From JAWLBR01 sp041687495 (GTDB lineage: Bacteria > Bacillota > Limnochordia > DTU087 > JAAYGB01): a DNA stretch of 64,000 bases. This document shows, piece by piece, positions 36,401 to 44,965 of the stretch. The notes beneath the pieces are model-generated. The model worked only from the letters and a program-made list of their open reading frames with translations. It did not search any database and was not told where the DNA came from. The stretch is taken from NCBI GenBank assembly GCA_041687495.1, contig JAWLBR010000004.1, positions 1 to 64,000 on the forward strand, in the 5' to 3' direction. Positions within the stretch are counted from its first letter, which is position 1. Each line of letters starts with the position of its first letter. The position numbers were made by a program, and so were the translations under genes.

Positions 36401-36786
36401 GGTTAAACATCATCCTTTCAGATATCTTTCAAGGCACTTTAGGGCGGACGTGGGAAACCAGAAAACACAGCGCGGTAACTCCCCCAGATCCCCGATGCGG
36501 GCTGAGGACCACATCTGTCGGTGATAATCTTAGCAAAGTAGCCGGGCACTTGTCTGTCATCTAGGCGACAGACAACTCAAGACATCCGGAGTTTCCCATC
36601 CCCACCAATAAACCCTCAGAAAACGTTTCAGATAACAATTTAGACACAACCTGGCGAAAGTCCTACCCAAGAGTAATAGCTACGCAGACAGCGATCCCAA
36701 ACGGCTCCCCATATTGGTATACCCACCAAGTTCTGGTCTCATGCTGTACTTCAGGCCCTAGACCCACGCTTACGTTACCAGTTACT
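36401..36786. other. Intergenic region with a TGTCRTCTAG palindrome
   Basis: 386 bases between the aldo/keto reductase start and the GDPD stop. The notable element is the inverted repeat TTGTCTGTC...GACAGACAA at 36550-36575. Its core TGTCATCTAGGCGACA recurs as TGTCGTCTAGATGACA at 38529-38544. No gene was found. Confidence 0.5.
36550..36575. promoter_or_regulatory. Putative operator palindrome, copy 1
   Basis: Perfect 9-base arms TTGTCTGTC and GACAGACAA around ATCTAGGC. The 16-base core agrees with copy 2 at 38529-38544 as TGTCRTCTAGRYGACA. It could instead be a terminator hairpin of the GDPD gene, but no T-run follows on either strand. Confidence 0.45.
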
Positions 36787-37770
36787 TCACCGGCGCTGTG
36801 AACCGTGAATCATCGGGGCAATACGGTCAATGCGGTTGGTCCAGATACCCCCGGAGTAACCTGCAGGCAATCGCTTTACATCGGCAGCGGTATCAAAGCC
36901 AGCCGAAAAGTCACCCGAGCCAGCCACAAGAATCACGCGGGTGTTGACCTTGTTCATTCGGTGCAGAAAACGATGGGGCCAGCCCCATAGTAGAGGGGCG
37001 AACTTTTCAGGAATCTGCACCTGAGTCTCCCTTATGGCCGGAGGTACGTATCCAGTCCAGCCGACAGCCAAGTACCAAAGCAAGGACTTCTTCAGCGTGG
37101 CCATCGACATCACCCGTAAGTCGGGAAGGCTACTCTTCAGTGCCGCAATCGGCTCATCTCCCCCATAGACCGCAAGCTGCTGTAGACGCTGATCGGACAG
37201 GCGAGAAAGATGATGGGCCAGCTGCTCTCCTTCGCGAGGATCATTGCTCTTGATATGAATCAAGAAAGAACGATTGGGGAAATGGCTCAATACCTCTTCC
37301 AGACTAGGCATTAGCCCGACCCCCTGACCGCGAAACGGGAATGTTTGTCCACCGTCACTGGTGTACCCGTAGCCGATGTCGAGGGTCTTGAGATCGGCTA
37401 ACGTATGCTCCCTCGTAACCCCAGTCCCATCCGTGCGGCAGTCAAGGGTCCAATCGTGGAAAACAGCAAAGTGCCCATCCGTAGTTGGATGCACATCAAA
37501 TTCGACGATGTCGGCACCCGCTTGGAAAGCGGCTTCCATCGAGGGTATCGTGTTTTCCAAGTACGAATGCTCCGGTGGATAGATTCGCTCAGCCGTACAG
37601 GTGTCGTTGGTTATCCCTTCCATCGGAAAGGTCTGCCCCAAACCCCGATGTGCCAGCAGAAATGGCCCACCGGGCAAAGGAGGTGTAAACAGTGAGGTGT
37701 TATTAAGATACACCAAGCCGACAAAGAGCAGGACGAAAACAGCTATTTTCCCCCGGCCAAACTTACTCAT
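36787..37770 (-). CDS. Membrane-anchored glycerophosphodiester phosphodiesterase family protein
   Basis: 327 aa. One N-terminal membrane segment (IAVFVLLFVGLVYLNN, about residues 8-24) is followed by a GDPD TIM barrel: FLLAHRGLGQTFP (His-Arg catalytic pair), ADIVEFDVHPTTDGHFAVFHD-type metal site with EFDVHPTTDG and FHDWTLDCRTDG. It would hydrolyse glycerophosphodiesters to glycerol 3-phosphate outside the cytoplasmic membrane. AGAGGGG before the ATG at 37770 favours it over a start ten codons upstream. Monocistronic on present evidence. Confidence 0.9.
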   Translation of the reverse strand: MSKFGRGKIAVFVLLFVGLVYLNNTSLFTPPLPGGPFLLAHRGLGQTFPMEGITNDTCTAERIYPPEHSYLENTIPSMEAAFQAGADIVEFDVHPTTDGHFAVFHDWTLDCRTDGTGVTREHTLADLKTLDIGYGYTSDGGQTFPFRGQGVGLMPSLEEVLSHFPNRSFLIHIKSNDPREGEQLAHHLSRLSDQRLQQLAVYGGDEPIAALKSSLPDLRVMSMATLKKSLLWYLAVGWTGYVPPAIRETQVQIPEKFAPLLWGWPHRFLHRMNKVNTRVILVAGSGDFSAGFDTAADVKRLPAGYSGGIWTNRIDRIAPMIHGSQRR

Positions 37771-37982
37771 CTGCGCCCCTCTTCCCCCAGAGCCCAGCAA
37801 AGCCTACTCCACTCTCGTCGAGAGCATAGACGGTCGCCAGGCCTCGCACTTTATTCCAACTAGCATATTGTGCAGCATACAAAATGGGACAATGCAGGGG
37901 TTGAAGCACCAAGATGTCAGTCCGAATCTACTAACTGACTTCCAGGGCATGAAAACAGTGCAAAACATAACAGCGCGCCGCC

Positions 37983-38465
37983 TTAGTCTTCGTCGCCGCA
38001 ACCCCTACCCCTCAGTGATCCACGAGCAACAGGAACATCAACTGCATCTAGAGCAGCAGTTAACTCTGCTAACGATAATGGTTTGCGCACTATAGCCTGA
38101 ATATCCAGATGGTCGGGTATAGCCGGTAGATCGGTCACCAAGATAACCGGGGTATCGCAGTTAGGCGACTCGAACCTTATGTAGTCTAGGAGTTGATCAA
38201 CAGAGATTCCACCGGTCCCCGAACTAAGAATGATTGCGTCAAAATGAAAGCCCAGGTAAGGAACTGCCTCGTCGGCAGTGGGCACAGCCAACACCGAGTG
38301 CCGTCCACCTTCAAGCCCACGCTGGACCAAACGGCGGTCGAACGGGTCGCTGTCGACGACCAGAACCTTACATGGTCCACCGGGCGAGCTTGCGGCTGGT
38401 GTTAAGATTCCTTGGCGTGGGGTTTGACCATACCCACTGGCATTGGTAACTGCAGTATTGTTCAT
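37983..38465 (-). CDS. Response-regulator receiver-like protein lacking the phospho-acceptor Asp
   Basis: 160 aa, a single receiver-like domain after a 35-residue Ser/Pro/Gly-rich tail. CKVLVVDSDPFDRRL gives the acidic pair; VILVTDLP gives the Thr and VRKPLSLAEL the conserved Lys. The strand that should carry the phosphorylated Asp reads FDAIILSSGTGG, with Ser in its place, so aspartyl phosphorylation is unlikely. No output domain is present. AAGGGG lies eight bases before the ATG at 38465. A putative operator palindrome lies about 65 bases upstream. Confidence 0.8.
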   Translation of the reverse strand: MNNTAVTNASGYGQTPRQGILTPAASSPGGPCKVLVVDSDPFDRRLVQRGLEGGRHSVLAVPTADEAVPYLGFHFDAIILSSGTGGISVDQLLDYIRFESPNCDTPVILVTDLPAIPDHLDIQAIVRKPLSLAELTAALDAVDVPVARGSLRGRGCGDED

Positions 38466-38528
38466 ATCTCTAACCCCTTTCACCGTAGAAGACTCAATGA
38501 TATTATGACATATCCTGGTAGAGCCGTC

Positions 38529-38544
38529 TGTCGTCTAGATGACA
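38529..38544. promoter_or_regulatory. Putative operator palindrome, copy 2
   Basis: TGTCGTCTAGATGACA, nearly self-complementary (one non-matching pair). It matches 13 of 16 bases with the core of copy 1 at 36554-36570. It lies between the receiver-like gene and the upstream kinase gene. Confidence 0.45.
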
Positions 38545-38584
38545 CATAGGCAAATTTCTTCGCCTAAGGCTCGGGGTTAGAAAG

Positions 38585-39632
38585 CTACCGACGCTGAAGG
38601 GTCGTCCGAACTTCTGTGATTTGCGGTTCGATACTCTCCCACCGATCCATACAGTGCTCCCTAATTAGATACAGATCGTGGGCGCTTTGCTCTTCACTGC
38701 GATTGTCATAGAGGATGTTCACCATCCAAGCCGTCAAGTTACTCAGATGGCGCCGATACTGAAGAAAGCCAAAGATATCGGCACTGAGACAGACTTGCCG
38801 GTCTCGAGCATCTTCATAGGCTGCCAAAAAATCCGGAAAATCATCTCCAATGTAGTTGAGTAGATCGATCTCTGGTCTTGCCAGACAGCAGCTCTCCCAA
38901 TCTACAAAGTACACTTCCTCCTCTGGAGTGAGAATTAAGTTACCTCCCCAGACGTCGCCATGGCACAGTACCGAGTCAGACACTTCAAAACTGGCTGTCT
39001 CTCTTAGCTGATGCATACGGTTAAGCATCGAAAGAACCTGCGCTTTCTTAGGCATAACCAATTGATACAGCTCCTGCCGATACCTGCATAGTGACGCCAT
39101 CCTTTCTAAGTCCTCAAGTGCCCGCAGAAGCCTCGATTCAAAGGGTGCGTGCAGATCATCCACTCTCGGCTTCCCTAGGCTCAACGCATTGGTGGCGCTG
39201 TGCAGCTTGCCCAACTGCCGAGCGATCTTTTCCTTCAGCGACAGCGAANNNNNNNNNNGAAAACGGATAGGCCAAAGCAAGACTCTCGCCCTCAACAAAG
39301 CTGGCAGCGAAACAACTGACCTCCTCGGCTTGGGTAAGTAGTCCCCCATCGCGATTCGGATAAGGCACTGTCAGGTGCGTGAAAAGACTCAACTCATGCA
39401 GCTGGCGGGTTACATCTAGATAGAAGCCAGCTCTCCCTGCCATTTCCCGTCCCTTCTGCGTTTGGACGTCGTACAGCTTCAGATACCACCTGCGTCCACT
39501 CGCCTGCCGCAGCACGTATGAGTAGCCCGAGTCACCCTCGGGAAGAAAGGAAACCCTGACCACATCGAGTTCATACGCTCCGTTCACCATAGAGACCAAA
39601 CCGCGGTTGCAGATGGGGTAGGGCTTCTTCAC
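38585..39632 (-). CDS. Aminoglycoside-phosphotransferase/CotS-like kinase, interrupted by an assembly gap
   Basis: Two halves of one gene flank ten N at 39249-39258. The 5' half (39632 to the gap) reads MKKPYPICNRGLVSM, SGYSYVLRQASGRRWYLKLY (nucleotide-binding Lys) and ASFVEGESLAL. The 3' half has the catalytic loop SVLCHGDVWGGNLIL and VYFVDWESCCLARP (metal Asp), the APH signature. The frames on the two sides differ by one, so the gap length is not truly ten bases; no real frameshift is implied. Family members phosphorylate small molecules, or act as spore-coat CotS-like proteins in Firmicutes. Substrate unknown. Confidence 0.8.
39249..39258. other. Assembly gap (10 N)
   Basis: Ten undetermined bases inside the APH/CotS-like gene; true size unknown. 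Confidence 0.99.
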
Positions 39633-40240
39633 ATAAGTTCACTCCCCAGATGTCTCGTGCGCCGACGAAAAGTAAGTTACCGTTACCAAATGCTGGGCTT
39701 CACTCGGTCACTCATTCCCGAGAAATCCTTGTTTGTTTATCGAGAGGTCCACTTTCCCTCTACTAGATACGAATTCATAGCTCCTGCCCCTCGGGGGCAA
39801 ATTTGAAGCAGTAAACGAAGGTCCATGCAATGTTTCCGAATCAGGACGCACGACTGCTTCCAAAATCAGTACTGTAGTATTGGCTTCTACTACCAGTATC
39901 TGGCTCCAGATCTCTATGGACTAAAGCAACAGGCGGTAGGTTTCCCCCGAAAGAATCTCAAGAACATGCTCGGGTCAATGGTGAAACGCTTTTGGAATGA
40001 ACTGAGTCCATTGCACCAAGGAAGGCTCTCTGGATCTTATATTGCCCTTGACGGCCACTAAGCACATCTGATGGGCTGACGCTCCTCCTGACAAAACATC
40101 ATGAATCAATATAGACAATCCGTCCGAATCTGTTAAGATCTATTTGAGAGACTTCTGCCTCGCCAAATAGTGCGTTCTGTCCTTGCACGAAAGTTGCGAT
40201 TAACTATGGCGAGTTTAATCACCAAAGATGGAGGCTGAAT
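39633..40240. other. Long intergenic region
   Basis: 608 bases between the kinase (minus) and the GT52-like gene (plus). A small GC-rich hairpin TGCCCC-TCG-GGGGCA lies at 39785-39799 without a good T-run. A 78-codon plus-strand frame at 39825-40061 (MQCFRIRTHD...) has only a poorly spaced GAAGG site and no recognised family, so I do not call it a gene. The GT52-like promoter should lie near the 3' end but was not clear. Confidence 0.45.
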
Positions 40241-41344
40241 ATGAGTAATCTATTCGTAGTCAACACCCCGCTGCAATTATTAACCGCTTATATTGTTGCG
40301 AATACGCATTTCCCAGAGACAGATAATTGTCTCATAATGTTTAATCCAAGACTCAAACATCTCGTGGAATCCAGCATGTACACCCGCGTAATGCTTGAAG
40401 ACAGGTCTACCTGGGGAGATCGTACGATACTGTTGGACAGATGGCTTCGCAGTGACACGAAGCTGTCAATACTTAGGCAAGAGGTCAGGAATTTACAAGA
40501 GCAGATTTTCAAGCTCTCGCCCACATTTCGAAGGGTGCTTATCGGTTCGGATAAGACGCTACAGAACCAGTTGATGGTTGAGATTTCTGGTAACCAACAC
40601 TACTATCGGTTAGAAGACGGTGTTTGGTCCTACGCCGGTCCAGATAGAAGAATGATGAGCAAGTTCTGGCAAAGCATCAGAATTAAGGCTCTTCGGAGAG
40701 CTGCGGGGTTGGACTCAGACATGGTCTATAATACAGGTGGTTTGGGCTATGGACCCGCCGCGCTTGGAGATTATCTTTACAAACCGCATTTACTTGAGCG
40801 CTATTCGCCATCTGTCATTGAGATAAAGCGGTCAGCTGTCTTGGCGGTAATGGACAGACTCCTCAGACCAGACGACGGATTTGGTGATATCACCGCCAAA
40901 GAAGTGGTACTCTTTCTTGGTGGCCTGCATGTCGAGCGAAATGAAGTTTCAATCGACGATGAGATGACTATAGTTGCGGAGATTTCAGGAGTAGCAGCAA
41001 AGGGGGGGTTCCGGCTCCTCTACAAGCCACATCCTGCGGAGGGCACAGAAAAGCTCAAGACATATTGCGAGAGAATCACCAATTTAGAGTTGCTCGACAG
41101 ACGAGATCCCGTCGAAGTGATCTACTCGAGACTGCATGGCCTAAGAGCGGTTCTAGCTCACAGCTCCTCAGGGTTGCTGTTTGCCGACACTTTCTCACAT
41201 CGCGCAATAACTACAGTTGCGCTATTCGGTCTTTACGGCGCCCAGAAAAACGATCCCGTACTTCAGCGCCTTATGCACAAGGCAGGAGTCACCGCTCCAA
41301 AGGACGTGGCTCAGCTTAGGCAGACTTTGCGACGACTGGAGTAG
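40241..41344 (+). CDS. Glycosyltransferase family 52-like protein (sialyltransferase-type fold)
   Basis: 367 aa. The N-terminus NLFVVNTPLQLLTAYIVA is characteristic of GT52 and related surface-glycan transferases. HYYRLEDGVWSYAGPDRR in the middle, GGFRLLYKPHPAEGTE and the closing AVLAHSSSGLLFADTFSHRA fit a GT-B-like enzyme that uses an activated sugar such as CMP-sialic acid. It probably modifies the terminal glycan of LPS or capsule. GGAGG precedes the ATG. It stands alone, about 3.6 kb from the O-antigen ligase end of the LPS operon. Donor and acceptor are not deducible. Confidence 0.6.
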   Translation: MSNLFVVNTPLQLLTAYIVANTHFPETDNCLIMFNPRLKHLVESSMYTRVMLEDRSTWGDRTILLDRWLRSDTKLSILRQEVRNLQEQIFKLSPTFRRVLIGSDKTLQNQLMVEISGNQHYYRLEDGVWSYAGPDRRMMSKFWQSIRIKALRRAAGLDSDMVYNTGGLGYGPAALGDYLYKPHLLERYSPSVIEIKRSAVLAVMDRLLRPDDGFGDITAKEVVLFLGGLHVERNEVSIDDEMTIVAEISGVAAKGGFRLLYKPHPAEGTEKLKTYCERITNLELLDRRDPVEVIYSRLHGLRAVLAHSSSGLLFADTFSHRAITTVALFGLYGAQKNDPVLQRLMHKAGVTAPKDVAQLRQTLRRLE

Positions 41345-41425
41345 TGCTCATGATGAGATACGAAGGGGACATAGACGGCAACTATGTCCCTTTACGATGC
41401 CTCAAACACCTGTGCTAGCGCGACC

Positions 41426-42310
41426 CTACAACCTGGTCGGTCCCTCGTCTTCACCACCGCCTTGCTCAGCACCCTCCCACGTCAGATGGTGCAGATCCTC
41501 GGGAGTGTTGTCCTTCCTCCAATCAGCGAAGTCAGCTTCGATCTCTGCCGTCCACTTTGTGTCCATTTGAGCAGAAGTGTACTTGCCTTCTCGGATTCTC
41601 TGCAGTCCAAAGACGTCACGAAGGCGTGTTTTCTCAGCCGTTACCACGCACTCCTCCGCCAGGTGCGGCGGAATAAATAGTATGCCCGATTTTGTCCCGA
41701 GCACAACATCACCAGGCATGCAGACCGTTCCTCCGATCCGGCACGGAACATTCAAACCGGTTAGCATCACGTCTCGAATTGGAGTCGGGTCATTGCCACG
41801 ATAGAAAGTCTGGAGGTTATCTATTCCCTCTATCTGTTGGGCATCCCGAATGCCTCCCCAGATTACCTGACCCCGCTTTGTCCGGGTAGCAACCGCGGTT
41901 GACAGGTTTCCCCCAACGAAAGTTCCCTCAAAGATTTTGTCGAACATGTCAACGACCATAACATCTCCGTCCTGCAGTTGCTCAATCACCCAAGCGTTGA
42001 AAAAGCCTATTCTGCCCTCTTCTTTCTGTCCATACTCCAACAGATAGTCATGAAGGTCAGGTCTAGCTGGCATCATCACCGCGGTTACAGCCCGACCGAC
42101 CATTACCTGATCCGGGTGCATGATCTTCCACTCACCCTGAAACTGAAACTTATAGCCATGACGCCACAGCACTGCCCAGGCTTCCTCGGTTGTCACCTTC
42201 TCCATCCGCTTTAGAATGTCGTCAGAGACCTTGGGTCTCCCGTTGGCGAAACGTTCGCCTTTCCATAGCGGAGTCAATTGAGTAATATCCTCTTTACTAT
42301 CGAACTGCAT
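41426..42310 (-). CDS. RraA family protein (aldolase-like)
   Basis: 294 aa, longer than classic RraA because of an N-terminal extension of about 60 residues. Core marks: GRAVTAVMMPARP, DGDVMVVDMFDKI, GTFVGGNLSTAVATRTKRG, the metal-binding GGIRDAQQIEG (the G-G-x-R-D motif) and CMPGDVVLGTKSG. Relatives include 4-hydroxy-4-methyl-2-oxoglutarate aldolase and oxaloacetate decarboxylases; RNase regulation is unlikely here. GAGGAG lies seven bases before the ATG at 42310. Divergent from an enolase-superfamily dehydratase gene, suggesting a shared sugar-acid pathway. Confidence 0.88.
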   Translation of the reverse strand: MQFDSKEDITQLTPLWKGERFANGRPKVSDDILKRMEKVTTEEAWAVLWRHGYKFQFQGEWKIMHPDQVMVGRAVTAVMMPARPDLHDYLLEYGQKEEGRIGFFNAWVIEQLQDGDVMVVDMFDKIFEGTFVGGNLSTAVATRTKRGQVIWGGIRDAQQIEGIDNLQTFYRGNDPTPIRDVMLTGLNVPCRIGGTVCMPGDVVLGTKSGILFIPPHLAEECVVTAEKTRLRDVFGLQRIREGKYTSAQMDTKWTAEIEADFADWRKDNTPEDLHHLTWEGAEQGGGEDEGPTRL

Positions 42311-42555
42311 CACAGCACTCCTCATCCCTAGAGCTAGTTTTCATACCTTAGCTCTTGTCTTCTTTCCGAATCCATGGTGTCCTTTGCGCGGTTGGAAGCA
42401 AACAGCGGCAACGCGACTTTGCTTGAGCTGCCTAATCGTCGCATTTGCAGGATCATGCCTTTCCAGAAAGAAGCCGTGTCGTGATGTGTACGCGCAGAGC
42501 CAAAGACGTACCAATAGTCTATGTAGGCACAACGCACGAAATGGAGGAACTGTCA

Positions 42556-43932
42556 ATGAATCATGCAAGTAGCTATGAAAAAGCCTTAGCTAACGTCAAT
42601 TCCTATTCAAAGCCATCTGAACTCAAGATTACGGACATGAGATTTGTGGATATAGTCGGTGCTCCCATGCACTGTACCCTGCTGAAGCTTTATACCAACC
42701 AAGGGCTGGTTGGATATGGTGAGGTCCGTGATGCTGCAAGTAAAAGCTATGCCTTGATGCTTAAGAGCCGAATTCTCGGCGAGAACCCCTGCAACATTGA
42801 TAAGATCTTTCGCCGAATTAAACAGTTTGGAGGTCACGCTCGCCAAGGCGGAGGCGTCTGTGGAATAGAGATCGCCCTTTGGGACCTGGCTGGTAAGGCC
42901 TACGGAGTACCAGTATACCAGATGCTTGGAGGAAAGTTCAGGGACAGGATTCGAATGTACTGCGATACTGACGTTAACGGCAAGGATTCAGGCTTAGCCA
43001 TGGGAGAGGCATTGAAGAAGCGGATGGAGATGGGGTACACTTTTTTGAAGATGGATCTTGGAATCGGTCAGATCATCGACGAACCGGGAACCTTGAGTGC
43101 ACCGCTAGGATTGCTGGATGAGATGCGGCGCAATTCCCACCCAATGTCATCCCAAATCACTTATGATCCCGTTGACCGCCGTAGTTTGCGGAACCGTTCC
43201 TATGACCTGTACAACATCCCCCATCCCTTCACCGGGATTCACGTCACCGAAAAAGGACTGGATCTGCTTGTGGAGTACGTGGCTCAAGTCCGTTCGGCGA
43301 TCGGCTACGAAGTTCCACTAGCTGTTGACCACTTTGGACACATCGGGGTCGAGGACTGCATCAAGCTGGCTCGCCGCATTGAGAAGTACAATCTAGCCTG
43401 GCTCGAAGACATGATCCCTTGGCAACTAACTGATCAATATGTAAGGCTCTCTCAGGCTTCAACAACCCCGATCTGCACCGGTGAAGACATCTACCTTAAG
43501 GAGAACTTCCGACCCCTTCTAGAATCCGGCGGCGTCTCGGTCATTCACCCTGATCTGCTGACCTCTGGCGGAATTCTCGAAAACAAGAAGATCGGTGATA
43601 TGGCTCAGGACTATGGCGTAGCCATGGCGGTCCACATGGCAGAGAGCCCAATTGCCTGTATGGCTGCCGTACACAGTGTGGCGGCAACGGAAAATTTCCT
43701 GGCCCTTGAGTTCCACTCCGCTGATGTTCCCTGGTGGAATGATATCGCCAACGGCCTGCCCAAGCCTTTAGTTCAAGACGGATATATCACAGTCCCCAAC
43801 ACGCCTGGACTGGGCATTGAATCACTGAACGACGAGGTGATTGCAGAGCATATTCATCCCGACATCCCTGGATTGTGGGAGCCAACTAACCTCTGGAACG
43901 ACGAGTGGTCCCACGACCGTTTGTGGAGCTAA
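42556..43932 (+). CDS. Mandelate racemase/muconate lactonizing enzyme family protein
   Basis: 458 aa enolase-superfamily enzyme. Capping domain: LKITDMRFVDI and GLVGYGEVRDAASKSYA. Barrel metal ligands: LAVDHFGHIG (Asp), LAWLEDMIPW (Glu) and ICTGEDIYL (Glu); a later HMAESPIACMAAVH gives a likely catalytic His. WDLAGKAYGVPVYQMLGG is the superfamily signature. It probably dehydrates a sugar acid. GGAGG lies eight bases before the ATG at 42556, which I prefer over an earlier in-frame ATG. Followed by broken dehydrogenase genes that may once have belonged to the same pathway. Confidence 0.9.
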   Translation: MNHASSYEKALANVNSYSKPSELKITDMRFVDIVGAPMHCTLLKLYTNQGLVGYGEVRDAASKSYALMLKSRILGENPCNIDKIFRRIKQFGGHARQGGGVCGIEIALWDLAGKAYGVPVYQMLGGKFRDRIRMYCDTDVNGKDSGLAMGEALKKRMEMGYTFLKMDLGIGQIIDEPGTLSAPLGLLDEMRRNSHPMSSQITYDPVDRRSLRNRSYDLYNIPHPFTGIHVTEKGLDLLVEYVAQVRSAIGYEVPLAVDHFGHIGVEDCIKLARRIEKYNLAWLEDMIPWQLTDQYVRLSQASTTPICTGEDIYLKENFRPLLESGGVSVIHPDLLTSGGILENKKIGDMAQDYGVAMAVHMAESPIACMAAVHSVAATENFLALEFHSADVPWWNDIANGLPKPLVQDGYITVPNTPGLGIESLNDEVIAEHIHPDIPGLWEPTNLWNDEWSHDRLWS

Positions 43933-43989
43933 GCTCACTGAAGACAGTGGTCACTCCCACTTTCAGACCGATGCGCGAGGTGGACCAGT

Positions 43990-44178
43990 ATGAGATTGAA
44001 TAGCAAAGTTGTGTCTATATCCGACGGAACCAGCCCGGCTGGCCAAGTGTTAGCAATTAGGATGGCAGCAGATGGTGCTTACGTCATACTCAACACCCCC
44101 TTTCCCAACCCGGACCAAGCTGACGTCAATCTCCATCATGTTTCATGTGCTATCAGTTTATACCGGTTACCCACGTAA
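43990..44178 (+). pseudogene. N-terminal remnant of a short-chain dehydrogenase
   Basis: 62 codons after a good site (GAGGTGG before the ATG). MRLNSKVVSISDGTSPAG followed by MAADGAYVILN resembles the start of an SDR Rossmann fold, with the TGGTSGIG-like loop changed. After about 40 residues similarity ends, and the frame stops at TAA. In the same frame a second SDR N-terminus begins about five codons later, so this looks like what is left after deletion within a tandem pair. Confidence 0.55.
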
Positions 44179-44946
44179 AATAGCGACGGACCAGACAAGG
44201 TAGCAATCGTCACCGGTGCAGGCAAAGGAATCGGCCAAGGTATAGCCATTGAGTTAGCCCACCACGGAGCCAAGCTGGTAATTAACTACCGCTCTAGCGG
44301 TCAAGGGTCAAGGGAGACCTTACAGAAAGTCTGGGAACTCGGGAGCCGGGGAATCATCTGCCAGGCCGATGTGTCGCAGCAGAATCAGGTCAACCAGATG
44401 GTTGAAGAAGCCATCAAGGCCTTTGGTAAGATAGACATCCTGGTTAACAACTCAGCTCTGCAAACCAACTGCGGTATCTTTGAGTACGATGAAACATCGT
44501 ACGATCGGATCATGAATGTCAACCTCAAGGGGTACTTCCTATGCATCCAAGCAGTCATTCCGTATATGAAGCAGCAGGGCGGCGGGCGGATTATCAATTT
44601 CTTATCTGTCCACGGTAAACGACCTACAGGTTTTTGATGTGGTCTATTCCATGACCAAGGTGGCATGAAGATGCTGACCCGAGAAGCCGCCATTAAGCTG
44701 GCCCGTTACGGGATTACGGTAAACACCATCGAGCCAGGCGCTGCAGACATCGGCCAAAAGTCTGGGGCTCCGAAACCTATTCGCCCCAGACGAGAACGCA
44801 AACCCGCTTCTTTCACTCGTTTCCCTTTGGGCCGAGTTGGAAAACCCGAAGATGTAGGAGGCCTAGTTTGCTTAATCGCTTCAGACGCAAGTGAGTTCAT
44901 GACAGGCTCGGGGATTAGGCTGGATGGGGCGAGTATGTTGTTCTGA
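44179..44946 (+). pseudogene. Short-chain dehydrogenase (SDR) with no start and two compensating frameshifts
   Basis: Directly after the TAA at 44176-44178 the same frame reads DKVAIVTGAGKGIGQGIA (NAD-binding loop), then DILVNNSALQ and RIINFLSVHGKRPTGF, where a TGA follows. Shifting frame at the T5 run (44631-44635) restores DVVYSMTK, the catalytic Tyr-x3-Lys; shifting back at the GG of 44659-44660 restores GGMKMLTREAAIKLARYG to the C-terminal stop at 44946. Both lesions are at homopolymers, so they may be sequencing errors, but the missing start codon argues for a real pseudogene. C-terminus: GRVGKPEDVGGLVCLI and TGSGIRLDG. Confidence 0.75.
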
Positions 44947-44965
44947 AGCCAATAATCATCGGTGT

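Noticed and set aside
39156..39349. Two separate genes around the N run
   Set aside because: Their products are the N- and C-terminal halves of one APH-type kinase; the frame change comes from the gap of unknown size.
39825..40061. 78-codon frame MQCFRIRTHD...
   Set aside because: Poor ribosome binding site, no family, and odd composition; kept only as a note in the intergenic entry.
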